A stretch of 64,000 nucleotides of DNA from UBA6054 sp963975575 (GCA_963975575.1 CAXBHL010000001.1:744001-808000), one strand, 5' to 3'. Shown: positions 6,463 through 17,804, counted from the first letter of the stretch. Notes: generated from the sequence alone by a model not told the origin. Numbers and translations: made by a program.

Positions 6463-8634
6463 TCAGTCCTTGGACAGGATGATCACTGTGTATGGCCCGA
6501 TCCCGACGTTGCCGTTGTAGCTCATGCCGTCCTTGGTCCCCGAAACGGCCGTGGTGTTGTAGGCGTTCCAGTTGCCGAAGGCGCTGTCGTAGCCGTTCCA
6601 GTCTGAGTTGAAGCGGACCTTCCAGGTACCGGCGCTGGGGAAGCCGATGTTGTAGCTCGAGTAACCCGTCCCCGAGAAGTTGGCGACCACGATGACGTCG
6701 TCTCCGTTGCCGCCGTTGTCCCAGCGATGGAACGCGACGAGCTTGTTGGTGTTGTTGACGTGGTGCACGTTGACGCCGTTGCCGCGGAGCCCGGCGGTCT
6801 TGCCGGTCCCGTTCTTGCGCAGGGTAATCAGGTCCGTGTACATGGCGACGATGCCGGCGTAGGTGGTGGCCTTGGCCCAGTCGAGCGGGTCGGTGTCCTG
6901 GAAGTAGGTGTCCTCGAGGAACTCCTGGCCCTGGAAGATCATGGGGATGCCCGGACTGGTAAAGACCAGCGCCGCGCCCAACGTGGACCGCTTCTTGGAG
7001 TACCAGCTCCCGGCGTTGCCCGGCCAGATCTCCTCGGGCACGCGGGCGTGGCCGTTGGCGACCTCGTCGTGGCTCTCGGTGTAGATAACCCGCTTCAGGC
7101 GATCGCCGTTGTCGATCTTGGCGATGGCGTCGCGAACGGCAAACATGTCCCTGTTGGCGTCGTTGGACTCGATGATGTTGTCCCGGATGGGGTGGACGAA
7201 GCCCGCGTCCCATTGCGAGTCGAAGCCCGCGCCGCCGACGCCGGCGGACTTGGTCAGGTAGTCGTTGTTCTGCAGGTCCTCGGCGATTGAGATCTTCCAG
7301 GACGACGCCGAGTCGATCTCGTTGTTGATCCACTGCATGAGCGACCAGCCGTCGGGGATGTTCCCGCCGCCTCCGTTGTTCTGGGTGCGGATGTTGACGG
7401 TCGAGTCCCAGCGCAGGCCGTCGGCGTTGAACTCCTCGAGCCAGTAGAGGGCGTTATCACGCAGGTAGGTGCGCACCTCGCCACGGCCGTAGTCGGGCCG
7501 GGTGTCGCCCCACGGGGTCGGTGCCCGCCAGTCCTGGAAGAAGTAGATGCCGCCGTAGGAACCGGTGGACGATCCGTCGAACCGCCACATGTCCAGATCG
7601 CTCGGGCCGAGGTGGTTGTAGACCACGTCGACGATGACCGCGATGCCGCGCTGGTGGCATTCGTCCACGAAGTCCTTCATGTCCGTCGGGTCCCCGTAGA
7701 TACTCTCCGGCGCGAACGGGTGGGCGGGGTTGTAGCCCCACGAGAAGTCTCCGGCAAACTCGGCGATCGGCAGCACCTCGACGGCGTTGATGCCCATGTC
7801 CTCGAGGTGGTCCAGCTTGGAGATGGCGGTCTGCCATGTGCCGGGATTGCCGCCGGCGGTGTCGTTGTAGGTACCGATGTGCATCTCGTAGATCACCAGG
7901 TCGTGCCAGCCGGGCATGGAGAACGTGCTCCAGGTGTAGGTGTGCGGCGCGGTGACGAGAGAGTGTCCGACCGAGTTGGTCACGTCGGTGGCCCGGGGAT
8001 CGTTCTTCCACAGGCTGCCGTTGATCACGTACCAGTAGCCCTCGCTGCGGAGGTCGCCCCCGACGTCGACCGACCAGGTGCCCCCGCCCTCGGCGGCCAT
8101 GGGGTTGGCGGTGGTGCTCCAGCCGTTGAACGATCCGGCGATGGAGACACTGCTGGCGTTGGGGGCCCACACACGGAAGGTAGTATCGCCCGAATCGACC
8201 CAGGCGCCCATCCCGGCCTTGGACGAGGCGACCAGCGCCGCGGTGTAGGTGTAGTTCGCGCCGCCGTTGTTGTCGTAGATGTGGGCGCCCCAGTCGTCGT
8301 ACCCGTGGAAGTAGTACTCGACGGTGCTGCCCGGTGGCACGGTGGCGCCCGGGGTGTAGTTCCAGACCGAGTTGCCGGAGGCGTGGCCAGCGTAGCTCAT
8401 CTGATGGGTGGTCCACGCGCCGCCGTCGATGCGGACGCCGATCTCGGCGTGCAGGCCGTAGTAGTCCTGATTCATCAGGACGGTGTACGTGCCGGCGTTG
8501 GCGCCGTCGTGGCGCTGGTATGCGCCGTAGACGCCGATCCAACTCGGTGCGGCTTCGACGGCCCCGGCCAACGCGACGAGCGCAATACAAGCCGCCGCCC
8601 CCTGGGGGCGGTTGAACATCCAGTTTCCGATCAT
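6463..8634 (-). CDS. Secreted GH13 alpha-glucan enzyme (branching-enzyme/amylase type)
   Basis: The 723-residue product has a signal peptide (about 1-29, ending VEAAP), an N-terminal beta domain (about 30-135), a CBM48-like domain (about 145-230, FRVWAPNASSVSIAGSFNGW), the GH13 barrel (about 240-600) and a C-terminal all-beta domain. Catalytic regions are visible: DVVYNH (336-341), GLRWDSTVN with nucleophile D410, ISIAEDL with acid/base E452, and YTESHDEV with D523. The SHD and AED forms resemble branching enzymes and related GH13 members more than classical amylases. It presumably acts outside the cytoplasmic membrane on alpha-1,4-glucans. A GGGAG ribosome site precedes the ATG. The exact linkage specificity cannot be told. 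Confidence 0.9.
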   Translation of the reverse strand: MIGNWMFNRPQGAAACIALVALAGAVEAAPSWIGVYGAYQRHDGANAGTYTVLMNQDYYGLHAEIGVRIDGGAWTTHQMSYAGHASGNSVWNYTPGATVPPGSTVEYYFHGYDDWGAHIYDNNGGANYTYTAALVASSKAGMGAWVDSGDTTFRVWAPNASSVSIAGSFNGWSTTANPMAAEGGGTWSVDVGGDLRSEGYWYVINGSLWKNDPRATDVTNSVGHSLVTAPHTYTWSTFSMPGWHDLVIYEMHIGTYNDTAGGNPGTWQTAISKLDHLEDMGINAVEVLPIAEFAGDFSWGYNPAHPFAPESIYGDPTDMKDFVDECHQRGIAVIVDVVYNHLGPSDLDMWRFDGSSTGSYGGIYFFQDWRAPTPWGDTRPDYGRGEVRTYLRDNALYWLEEFNADGLRWDSTVNIRTQNNGGGGNIPDGWSLMQWINNEIDSASSWKISIAEDLQNNDYLTKSAGVGGAGFDSQWDAGFVHPIRDNIIESNDANRDMFAVRDAIAKIDNGDRLKRVIYTESHDEVANGHARVPEEIWPGNAGSWYSKKRSTLGAALVFTSPGIPMIFQGQEFLEDTYFQDTDPLDWAKATTYAGIVAMYTDLITLRKNGTGKTAGLRGNGVNVHHVNNTNKLVAFHRWDNGGNGDDVIVVANFSGTGYSSYNIGFPSAGTWKVRFNSDWNGYDSAFGNWNAYNTTAVSGTKDGMSYNGNVGIGPYTVIILSKD

Positions 8635-8746
8635 GGTGTGACTCCCTCAGTCGGTTCTGCGCGGACTCAATCGCCCGGCTGATGCAACGTACCGATTTCG
8701 TCTCACGATCACAAGCGGTGCGCGTTCAAATCGAAGCAAATGTGGA

Positions 8747-8756
8747 AAACCGGTTT
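8747..8756. promoter_or_regulatory. Possible LacI-type operator upstream of the GH13 gene
   Basis: A perfect 10-bp palindrome AAACCGGTTT sits in the 247-base divergent gap, about 115 bases before the GH13 start, within GTGGAAAACCGGTTTCGTAA. A CG-centred AACCGGTT core is typical of LacI-family operators, which often control glucan-degrading genes. No LacI regulator is in the window, so this is only suggestive. Confidence 0.3.
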
Positions 8757-8881
8757 CGTAACCCGACCCAGCCGCGCACAAACGGTCAGTCTGGAACGGT
8801 GTAATGAAGCAAACTTCACGAATGCTTCTAGAACCACCGGATTGCAGGCAAAAGCGACCGGCCTCGCGCTCGGTTGCGCGA

Positions 8882-9871
8882 TCACGCACCGAACACGGCG
8901 GCAACCCGGCTCGAGTCGAGGACTCGCTCGATCAGGTTGACCCGTTCGGGTGGCATTCGATCCTTCCAGGCGGCGGCGATCTCGGAGGATCGCTCCGTCT
9001 CTTGCCGGATCAGATCCCGCATCGCATCGGTGTACTCCAGGCCGCACATCGCGTAGATCGGCTTCATCACGTCAAGCGGATTCTGCGAGAGATCCTCGAA
9101 CACCACGGTCGCGTAGCGGGGATGCGCGCTTCCCGCCAGCAGCATCGCGTCCTGGGCGTGACGCCAGCACCACAGTTTGAGCTCGACGAGGTCCTTGCCT
9201 TCCACCGGGCCGCTGACCGCGACAAATGACGGGTCCAACTGGTGGATGTCTCGGAGGATCTGTCGCTGCCGCTCGAGCAGCCCCTCCTGATCCTGCGTCG
9301 GCGCAAACCTTCGCAACCAGGAGTTGAGCATCCCGCCGGGATGGCGGACCATATGAACAACCGGAACGTGCTCGGTCTCGGTCAGCAATCGGCAGATGAA
9401 ATGACGGGCGTTGATCACCTTGAGAACGCGCTGGGCGCGGGCGACTGCATCCGCGTCGTAAAAGACGCGAGGGAACTTCGCTTCGGGGTGCCGCCCGGTT
9501 ATCTTTTGAAGAGTACGCGTATAGAGCACGCGGTCTGCGCGGGAGGTCTTGACCCATCCACGCATGTACGCTTTCGGCTTCGCCGGCGGGCGGTCCACGA
9601 AGCCGATGCGCGGGCCGACATCCATGGCGGTGCGTTCCCATTCCTCCCAACTCGTCGTCGCGGGGTCTTTCAAGGCGGGTGTCATCCGCTCCGGTTCATT
9701 CCGACACAGCGTCTCCGGATGAAAATCGAACAGCCTGAGCATCCACTTGCTGCCCGACCGCCCGGCACACGTCACGAGCACCAGCCTCGGCCGCTGTGGA
9801 TAACCGGTCTCCGGAATTCGGGGTTCGTACGCAGCGGTGGTCTCAACCGGTTTGGGCCCTGCGGTCGTCAT
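8882..9871 (-). CDS. Sulfotransferase family protein
   Basis: The 329-residue product looks like a PAPS-dependent sulfotransferase. Seen: a 5'-phosphosulfate-binding P-loop-like motif CAGRSGSKWM at about 35-44 after a hydrophobic strand (RLVLVT), the region HMVRHPGGMLNSWLRR that fits the 3'-phosphate-binding motif, and a late VVFEDLSQNPLDVMKPIYAMCGLEY segment typical of the fold. There is no signal peptide or membrane helix. Members transfer sulfate to carbohydrates or small molecules. The acceptor is unknown. A second, distinct P-loop sulfotransferase-like gene lies at 25333..26091. The start ATG is the first in frame. Confidence 0.85.
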   Translation of the reverse strand: MTTAGPKPVETTAAYEPRIPETGYPQRPRLVLVTCAGRSGSKWMLRLFDFHPETLCRNEPERMTPALKDPATTSWEEWERTAMDVGPRIGFVDRPPAKPKAYMRGWVKTSRADRVLYTRTLQKITGRHPEAKFPRVFYDADAVARAQRVLKVINARHFICRLLTETEHVPVVHMVRHPGGMLNSWLRRFAPTQDQEGLLERQRQILRDIHQLDPSFVAVSGPVEGKDLVELKLWCWRHAQDAMLLAGSAHPRYATVVFEDLSQNPLDVMKPIYAMCGLEYTDAMRDLIRQETERSSEIAAAWKDRMPPERVNLIERVLDSSRVAAVFGA

Positions 9872-9955
9872 CGTGACTCCTTGCGTGCGGTATGCATCCT
9901 AGTTCCTCTCTTGGGGCGGAATGCCGCGGTCAACGGCATCCATGGTGCATCAGAC

Positions 9956-11749
9956 CTATCGCTTCGACCGCAGCCAGTCGTGCAGCTTCTTCTTCGGCCA
10001 CGCGTTGACGCAGAGCTCGGGCGTGAGCCAGCCGCGCTGGGCGGTCATGATGCCGTACCGCAGGTTGTCGTAGTCGCCGGACTGGTGCACGTCGCAGTCG
10101 ATGGCGATTTTGCAGCCGGCTTCGACCGCGGCCCGCACGTGGGTGTCGCGCAGGTCCAGGCGCATCCAGTGGGCGTTGATCTCCAGGGCCACGTCGTGCT
10201 CGATGGCGGCGGCGATCAGCTCGTCCATCGCCGGCTCGAGGCCCGGTCGGCGTTCGATCAGACGACCGGTCGGGTGGCCGATGATGTGGACCATCGGGTG
10301 GGCGATCGCCCTGAGCAGCCGCTTGGTGGCCTGGGCCGGTTTGGCCTTGAGCCCGGCGTGCGGCGAGGCGACCACCACGTCCAGCTCCGCCAGCAGGTCG
10401 TCGTCGTAGTCCAGCGTGCCGTCGACCAGGATGTCCACCTCGCTGCCGGCCAGCAGCGTGATGCCGTCGATGGACCTGTCCGCCGCGCGCACCGCTTTGA
10501 TATGCTCGCGGAGCCGGTCCGGGCTCAGGCCGTTGGCGACCGCGGACGACTTGGAGTGGTCGGTGATGGCGAGGGTGTGGAAGCCCCGTTCCTTCGCGAT
10601 GGCGGCCGATTCCTCGATGCTCATGTCGCCGTCGGAGGCGGTGGTGTGCGAGTGCAGCTCCGCCTTGATATCCGCGATCTCGATGCACTTTCCGGGGGGC
10701 GGCGCAGCGGAAGACAACTCTCCGCGATCCTCGCGCAGAGTTGGGGCGATGTACGCCAGGCCGAGCGCCTTGTAGATCGATTCCTCGGTCTTGGCGGCCA
10801 CGGGCTTCACGCCTCGGTCCTGGGGCGGCGTGGCGTCGGACTTGTCCTCGGGAAACAGGCCGTACTCGTTGAGCGTCATGCCCTCGGAGAGCGCCCGCTC
10901 GCGGAGGCGCACGTTGTGTTCTTTGGATCCGGTGAAATACATCAGTGCCGCGCCCCAGGCCTCCTCCGGCACAATGCGCAGATCGGCCTGCACGGCGGCG
11001 TTGGCATCGCCGCCGAAGCGGCCCTCGAGCCCCTCCAGCGAGAGCCGGACCGAGCTCTTGTGCTCGCCCCGCGCGAGCACCTTGATAACCGACCCGTGCT
11101 CGCAGAACGCGGCGCGGGCCGCTTCGGGGTCGGTGGTGGTGATGAGGATGTCGATGTCACCGATCGATTCCTTGCCCCGGCGCAGCGACCCCGCGAAGGT
11201 GCAGTCGGACACGCCCGGCAGTTCCTTCATGCGGCCGACGAGTGCCTCGGCGATCGGCATGGCAACGCCGATGGGCAGCCGTTGGCCGGAGGACTCACGG
11301 AACGCGATGGATTCCTTGATGTTCTCGACCGTCTTCTCGCCCATCCGAGGCAGGGTCAGGATGCTGCCGTCCTCGATGATCCCTTTGAGATCCGCGATGG
11401 ATTCGACCTGCTTATCGTCCCACAGCAGCTTGACGGTCTTGGGACCCAGGCCCTGGATGTCCAGCAGGTCCAGCACGCCCGACGGGACCTTGGCCGCCAG
11501 TTCGTCGTGCTCGGCGATCGTGCCGGTCTGGGCAAACTCGGCGATCTTCGCGGCCGTGCCCTTGCCGATCCCGTCCAGCGCGGTCAGAGCTTTGACATCA
11601 CGGGCGATCGGTTCGAGGTCGGATGTTGAGTCCTTGATGACCCGCGCCGCCTTGGCGTGCGCGTTGACGCGGAACCGGTCCGCGCCGGTCAGTTCCAGCA
11701 TGGCGGCCATGCGGTCGAAGATCGAGGCGAGTTTGGCGTTGAAGCTCAT
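9956..11749 (-). CDS. polX: DNA polymerase/3'-5' exonuclease PolX
   Basis: The 597-residue product is a bacterial family X DNA polymerase with a C-terminal PHP domain, used in base-excision and gap-filling repair. Seen: an 8-kDa/HhH N-terminal region with LDGIGKGTAAKIAEF (about 59-73) and LQGLGPKTVKLLW-like helix-hairpin-helix motifs, the nucleotidyltransferase palm with GSLRRGKESIGDIDIL (188-202, catalytic D198 and D200), and the PHP nuclease domain from about residue 365 starting AELHSHTTASDGDMS, with further metal-binding His/Asp. The ATG of MSFNAKL is preferred over an upstream in-frame codon because it starts the canonical domain. It lies 28 bases downstream of recG. Confidence 0.95.
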   Translation of the reverse strand: MSFNAKLASIFDRMAAMLELTGADRFRVNAHAKAARVIKDSTSDLEPIARDVKALTALDGIGKGTAAKIAEFAQTGTIAEHDELAAKVPSGVLDLLDIQGLGPKTVKLLWDDKQVESIADLKGIIEDGSILTLPRMGEKTVENIKESIAFRESSGQRLPIGVAMPIAEALVGRMKELPGVSDCTFAGSLRRGKESIGDIDILITTTDPEAARAAFCEHGSVIKVLARGEHKSSVRLSLEGLEGRFGGDANAAVQADLRIVPEEAWGAALMYFTGSKEHNVRLRERALSEGMTLNEYGLFPEDKSDATPPQDRGVKPVAAKTEESIYKALGLAYIAPTLREDRGELSSAAPPPGKCIEIADIKAELHSHTTASDGDMSIEESAAIAKERGFHTLAITDHSKSSAVANGLSPDRLREHIKAVRAADRSIDGITLLAGSEVDILVDGTLDYDDDLLAELDVVVASPHAGLKAKPAQATKRLLRAIAHPMVHIIGHPTGRLIERRPGLEPAMDELIAAAIEHDVALEINAHWMRLDLRDTHVRAAVEAGCKIAIDCDVHQSGDYDNLRYGIMTAQRGWLTPELCVNAWPKKKLHDWLRSKR

Positions 11750-11777
11750 GACTGATGTTAGGGGAACGGGCGGCCGT

Positions 11778-13924
<2,147 letters not shown>

Positions 13925-13928
<4 letters not shown>

Positions 13929-14317
13929 CGCTTCCGCCCCAGCCCGAGCGGGTTGTCGTGGGCCGGGCCCTCGTCCCCGGGGGCGAAGCCGCTGGTGTTC
14001 ACCGCCGGGTCGATCTCCCGCAGGTACGTCCACGTGTAGATGCCCGTCACGTGCCCGTCGGAGAACAGGACTTTGATCGCGTAGTTCCCGACCAGCTCGG
14101 CCCCGGTCGCAACGAGGGGACCGCCGCCGCCCTTTCCGGGCGGCAGCACCGTCAGCGGGTTGGCCCGGATCTGCTTCCGGAGTTCACGCGCGTCTGCCGA
14201 CGGCGACATCCGGCGGAGATGGGCGATGGGGTAGTACGATCGCACGCCGTCGGACCAGACGATGGTCAGCCCCTCGTCCTTCTTCAGATCCAGTTCCGCG
14301 GGCGTGACGGGTTCCAT
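13925..14317 (-). CDS. DUF971 (GBBH-like N-terminal domain) protein
   Basis: The 130-residue product carries a DUF971 domain (PF06155). The hallmark LTIVWSDGVRSYYPIAHLRR near residue 17 and the later NYAIKVLFSDGHVTGIYTW with YLREID are both present. The domain is found fused to gamma-butyrobetaine hydroxylase in eukaryotes and alone in many bacteria, where it has been linked to iron-sulfur or Mrp-type proteins. The usual cysteines after the first motif are absent here (RRMSPSADARE). The middle contains a Gly-rich loop (PPGKGGGGPL). It is coupled to recG by a 4-base overlap. Confidence 0.88.
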
Positions 14318-14351
14318 GATCCAAGTTTAGTGTTTAGTAGGGGTCCGATCC

Positions 14352-15242
14352 ATGACCAACCCGGGCACTTCATCATCCACCGCACACCGCGCCGACGCCC
14401 TCGCACGGGCCGTCGATGTCGCGGGATCCCCCGCCTGCGTGGGGCTGGACCCGGTGCTGGCCTCGATCCCCGCGTCGGTCCGCGAAGATGCCGAATCACA
14501 GACAGAAGCCGTCGAGCGGTTCTGCGTGGGCGTGCTTGAGGCGGTGGTGGGAGTGGCGGGGGTGGTCAAGCCGCAGTCGGCGTGCTTCGAGCGGTTCGGC
14601 TCCGCAGGCTACGCCGTGCTCGAGCGGGTGGTGACCCGCGCCAAGGAACTCGGATTCGTGGTCATCCTGGACGCCAAGCGGGGCGACATCGGCTCGTCCG
14701 CCGAGCACTACGCCGCCGGCGCGGCCGCCATGGGTGCCGACTGGATCACGGTGAGTCCTTATATGGGCCCGTCCACGATCGAACCGTTCCTGGAGGCCGG
14801 GCTGGGGGTGTTCGCCCTCTGCCGGACCAGCAACCCGGACTCCGACCGGCTCCAGTGCCTGCCCACAGGCGACGCGACACTGGCCGACCGCACGGCCGAG
14901 ATGATCCGGGACATGGGGGCCGCCCGGGTCGGGTCCGCGGGGCTCTCGGCGCTCGGGGCGGTGGTCGGGGCAACCAAGTCCGGCGAGGACGGAGCCCGCC
15001 TTCGGGCGCGGATGCCCGAGCAGATCCTCCTCGTTCCGGGCGTCGGCGCCCAGGGCGGAACGGCCTCGGAGGTCATCCCGCTCGTCCGATCGGACGCTCG
15101 GTCAACCGGCACCTCGGGCGTGGTCGTCAACGCCTCCCGGTCCGTGCTCTACCCCAAGGGCGCCGCGGGTCTTTCCTGGCAGGGGGCCGTTCGAGCTGCG
15201 GCCGAGCAGTTCGCGGCCTCCCTTCGCGTCCTTGATTCCTGA
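14352..15242 (+). CDS. pyrF: Orotidine 5'-phosphate decarboxylase, type 2
   Basis: The 296-residue product decarboxylates OMP to UMP, the last step of pyrimidine synthesis. It is the longer type 2 form of about 270-310 residues. Seen: CVGLDPVLASIP (29-40), VKPQSACFERFG (72-83), the catalytic DAKRGDIG (107-114), TVSPYMGPSTIEPF, and a late phosphate-binding LLVPGVGAQGGT with VVNASRSVLYP. The ATG follows CGATCC without a strong ribosome site. It is divergent from the DUF971-recG-polX cluster, and no other pyrimidine gene is nearby. Confidence 0.95.
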   Translation: MTNPGTSSSTAHRADALARAVDVAGSPACVGLDPVLASIPASVREDAESQTEAVERFCVGVLEAVVGVAGVVKPQSACFERFGSAGYAVLERVVTRAKELGFVVILDAKRGDIGSSAEHYAAGAAAMGADWITVSPYMGPSTIEPFLEAGLGVFALCRTSNPDSDRLQCLPTGDATLADRTAEMIRDMGAARVGSAGLSALGAVVGATKSGEDGARLRARMPEQILLVPGVGAQGGTASEVIPLVRSDARSTGTSGVVVNASRSVLYPKGAAGLSWQGAVRAAAEQFAASLRVLDS

Positions 15243-15259
15243 CTCGGCCAGTTGCCACA

Positions 15260-15294
15260 GAACGCCCGATAACCGCGAGCCGGTTTGGGCGTTC
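15260..15294. terminator. Two-tier hairpin after pyrF (possible terminator without T tract)
   Basis: GAACGCCC (15260..15267) pairs perfectly with GGGCGTTC (15287..15294), and inside it AACCG pairs with CGGTT around a CGAGC loop. It starts 18 bases after the pyrF stop. There is no T run, so a Rho-independent mechanism is uncertain. The rest of the 333-base gap to 15576 holds only the promoter at 15501. Confidence 0.5.
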
Positions 15295-15500
15295 GGCTTC
15301 GGTATCGTCAGGGATCCATTGGGTGTCCGCGCTGGTGTCCGATAATCAGAGCCTTCTTCGACTCGAACGGGTGCACACTGACCTGAGTTCGGTCCTGTTC
15401 GTTTCGCCGCTCAAACCGGGGATGATCTTATCAGGCTTATGCCGGGGGCCGACTTCCCTACGAATCGGCAAGTTTCTCCACGAATTGTGATCGAACACTC

Positions 15501-15529
15501 TTGCAGTGAGCCCAAGAACGGGGTATTCT
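15501..15529 (+). promoter_or_regulatory. Sigma70-like promoter of the PEP-CTERM gene at 15576
   Basis: TTGCAG (15501..15506), a 17-base spacer and TATTCT (15524..15529) precede the gene by about 47 bases. A GGGAGAGAG ribosome-binding site lies just before its ATG. Confidence 0.6.
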
Positions 15530-15575
15530 CTCCGTTGACCGGGCACTTTTCCCGGGATCTACATGGGAGAGAGAT

Positions 15576-16124
15576 ATGACCAAGGCAGCACTTATCGTGG
15601 GACTCGCGGTCGCGGCTGGAACCGCGCACGCCGGTTTCTTCAGCGAATCTGAGCCCAACAACACGCTCGCGACGGCCGACTTCGTTGGCTCGTACGGCGT
15701 CCCGGGCGGATCCGCGATCGTGGACGGCGTGGTTGGTGACAACGATGTCGACTGGTTCAGCTTCACGCTGACCAACACCGCGAGCCTTTCCGCGTTCGCC
15801 GCGTTCTCGGGCACCTCCGGCGCCGACGGCGTCATGCAGATCGTTTCCGGCACCGACGTCATCGCGTTCGACGACGACAGCGGCGTCGGCCTGATGCCCT
15901 CGCTCCAGCTCGCGAATCTCGCCGCCGGTACCTACTACGTGGGTATCTCGGGCTTCGGTGACGCGGGCGCCGGCTCGGTCGCTTCCGACGAGTTGTTCGA
16001 CGGCATCGGCCACCAGGAAAACTTCGCGTACAAGCTGGTCCTCGGCTTCACCGTGGTCCCCACGCCGGCCTCCGCCGCGATGCTGGGCTTCGGTGGCCTG
16101 CTGATGGCCCGCCGTCGCCGCTGA
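15576..16124 (+). CDS. Exported PPC-like protein with PEP-CTERM-type tail
   Basis: The 182-residue product has a signal peptide (about 1-19, VGLAVAAGTAHA) and a bacterial pre-peptidase C-terminal-like beta domain. Seen: SEPNNTLATADFVG, DNDVDWFSFTL and GTYYVGISGFGDAG, a pattern typical of PPC domains. The tail is VVPTPASAAMLGFGGLLMA followed by RRRR, a PEP-CTERM-like sorting signal with a hydrophobic helix and a terminal Arg cluster. Inference: it is exported, processed by an exosortase-like enzyme (not in this window) and displayed on or released from the envelope. It has its own promoter and a strong terminator, so it is monocistronic. Confidence 0.85.
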   Translation: MTKAALIVGLAVAAGTAHAGFFSESEPNNTLATADFVGSYGVPGGSAIVDGVVGDNDVDWFSFTLTNTASLSAFAAFSGTSGADGVMQIVSGTDVIAFDDDSGVGLMPSLQLANLAAGTYYVGISGFGDAGAGSVASDELFDGIGHQENFAYKLVLGFTVVPTPASAAMLGFGGLLMARRRR

Positions 16125-16160
16125 TCTCCGCACACTCGCGGTCATAGATCGAATCTCCAA

Positions 16161-16195
16161 CGTCGGGCCGAGCAATCGGCTCGACGGTTTTTTTT
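16161..16195 (+). terminator. Strong intrinsic terminator of the PEP-CTERM gene
   Basis: An 11-bp stem (CGTCGGGCCGA with TCGGCTCGACG, one G-T pair) closes a GCAA tetraloop and is followed by eight T residues at 16188..16195. Confidence 0.92.
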
Positions 16196-16246
16196 GCGCC
16201 CGCCCGGCCGCCGGACGCGGCAGCCGAACCATCCCTTTGGCGCACG

Positions 16247-16269
16247 AAAAAACCCTGGCCGGCAGGGTT
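16247..16269 (-). terminator. Intrinsic terminator downstream of nuoI
   Basis: On the minus strand AACCCTG-CCGGC-CAGGGTT is followed by TTTT. It lies about 58 bases beyond the nuoI stop and back to back with the plus-strand terminator at 16161. Confidence 0.8.
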
Positions 16270-16326
16270 TGAGAAAGCGTGCGATGTTCCCATCCGGGCA
16301 CCGGGCCGGGCCCGGGACGCCGAGGC

Positions 16327-16872
16327 TCACATCGGCTTTTTGTCGATGGTGATGTCGTACATGTGCAGGAGCTTGTTCTTGTCGAACACCATCTCCTGCC
16401 GGCTCAGGCCCACGATGTCGTACTCGGGGGTCAGCTCGATCGCATCGACCGGGCAGGCCTCCTCGCACATGCCGCAGAAGATGCACCGAAGCTCGTCGAT
16501 CTCGAACTTGGCGGGGTACTTCTCCCGGTCGTCCCAGGGGCTTTCGGCCGCCTCGATGTGGATGCAGTTGGCGGGGCAGATGGTCGGGCACATCATGCAC
16601 GCCACGCACTTGACGCGCCCGGCCTCGTCCCGGTTGAGCCGGTGGAAGCCCCGGAAGTTGGAGGGCTCCAGGCCCCCGTCCTCGGGCTTGTAGTGCTCGC
16701 GCCGTTGCTCGGGATACTGCAGGGTGCGGCTGGTCTTGCCCTGGCCCCAGCTCGTGAACATGTGCCGGAGCGTCGTCCCGAAGCCCTTGATGACCTCGGG
16801 CAGGTAGACCGCCTCGCCCATGTTCAGGGGTGCGGGGCGGACGTGCAGCACTTCGTCGTCGCGGATGGCCAT
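16327..16872 (-). CDS. nuoI: NADH-quinone oxidoreductase subunit I (NuoI-like)
   Basis: The 181-residue product is the 2x[4Fe-4S] ferredoxin-like subunit of complex I. Seen: CVACMMCPTICP (89-100) and CIFCGMCEEACP (130-141), each CxxCxxCxxxCP, flanked by GFHRLNRDEAGRVK and ELTPEYDIVGLSRQEM as in NuoI. The N-terminus (EVIKGFGTTLRHMFTSWGQGKTSRTLQYPEQ) also matches NuoI. No other nuo gene adjoins it. It has its own terminator and is divergent from an unrelated membrane protein, so the complex I genes must be scattered or the rest lies elsewhere. The ATG at 16872 gives a normal-length protein. Confidence 0.92.
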   Translation of the reverse strand: MAIRDDEVLHVRPAPLNMGEAVYLPEVIKGFGTTLRHMFTSWGQGKTSRTLQYPEQRREHYKPEDGGLEPSNFRGFHRLNRDEAGRVKCVACMMCPTICPANCIHIEAAESPWDDREKYPAKFEIDELRCIFCGMCEEACPVDAIELTPEYDIVGLSRQEMVFDKNKLLHMYDITIDKKPM

Positions 16873-16922
16873 ATCGCCCGGAGTATAGCTCGCAACGCCC
16901 CCGATGCGGATACCATCCAGCC

Positions 16923-17768
16923 ATGTCCAAGCGCGCCGGTCCACCCCTGTTCGAACTGCTGCGCAAGCAGTCCGAGGACGCCCCCGCGGCGGTCTCGTCC
17001 GCGCCGCCACGGCGCGACAGCGACCCCAGCGTGCCATGGACCGGCGCGGGCGTGACCCGGGCCGAGCGATCGGCGGCGACCCTCGAGGACGAGCCCCGGA
17101 GCACCGGCGAACTCCGCATCCCGATGACGCGGGTGTACCTGGCGATCGCGTTGATGCTCTTTCTCGTGGTTGCGGCGTGGGCCGCCGGTCACTACTTCGG
17201 CGTCCAGGCCGGGCGGGCCGAGATGAGCCGGGCGGTGGGGGACGAGCCCGTCGTGCCACCCCTTGGGACCGACGGGACCGCCAGCGCCGGCCAGCCGGCC
17301 CGCACCCCCGCACCGATCCGCCAGCCGCAGGCAAACACGGGCTCCCAGCCCGCCGGTTCCCCGGCGACGAGCCCGGGCCAAGGCCTTCGGGCACCCGCCC
17401 CGGGGATGCCCTGGGTGCTCGCCGCCGGCGGCCTCCGGGCATCCGATCCGCGGACCCCGGGCAGCAACTACCTCCAACTGGCCACGCTGCCCCCCGACCA
17501 GACCCAGGAGGCCATCGAGTTCCTGGCGTCCAAGGGGGTCCGTTCGATCGGTGTTCCGGTGGACTCCGGCCCCGGTGCGGCCAACAATCCCTCCCGCTAT
17601 ACACTGGTCTCCCTTGGGCTTGCGGTGCCCAGCGGCCAGTACAGCTCGACGCTCAGCCAACGCCGGGACCACGAACGACTCGTGGCCACCATCGGGGCGG
17701 AGTGGAAGCGGGATCGTCGGGGAGGGTCTGACTTCTCCCAGACGCAGTGGAGCCGCTACGACCCATGA
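16923..17768 (+). CDS. Single-pass membrane protein with SPOR-like C-terminus
   Basis: This 281-residue protein is not firmly identified. It has a cytoplasmic N-terminal part (1-67, starting MSKRAGPPLFELLRKQSED), one membrane helix at about 70-95 (VYLAIALMLFLVVAAWAAGHYF), a long Pro/Ala/Gly-rich linker (105-170), and a C-terminal globular part (NYLQLATLPPDQTQEAIEFLASKGV ... YTLVSLGLAV). The hydrophobic alternation and position suggest a divergent SPOR domain, which would bind denuded peptidoglycan at the septum, but the motif is weak. It is divergent from nuoI with a 50-base gap. Confidence 0.6.
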   Translation: MSKRAGPPLFELLRKQSEDAPAAVSSAPPRRDSDPSVPWTGAGVTRAERSAATLEDEPRSTGELRIPMTRVYLAIALMLFLVVAAWAAGHYFGVQAGRAEMSRAVGDEPVVPPLGTDGTASAGQPARTPAPIRQPQANTGSQPAGSPATSPGQGLRAPAPGMPWVLAAGGLRASDPRTPGSNYLQLATLPPDQTQEAIEFLASKGVRSIGVPVDSGPGAANNPSRYTLVSLGLAVPSGQYSSTLSQRRDHERLVATIGAEWKRDRRGGSDFSQTQWSRYDP

Positions 17769-17804
17769 CCCCCCGGGCCACGGCCCGTCAGACCGGAGCA
17801 GGAC

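Noticed and set aside
9242..11629. A long plus-strand open frame (795 codons) opposite polX
   Set aside because: It is the mirror of polX and recG-neighbour codons in GC-rich DNA, has His/Gly/Val-rich low complexity and no family motif, while polX on the other strand has all catalytic motifs.
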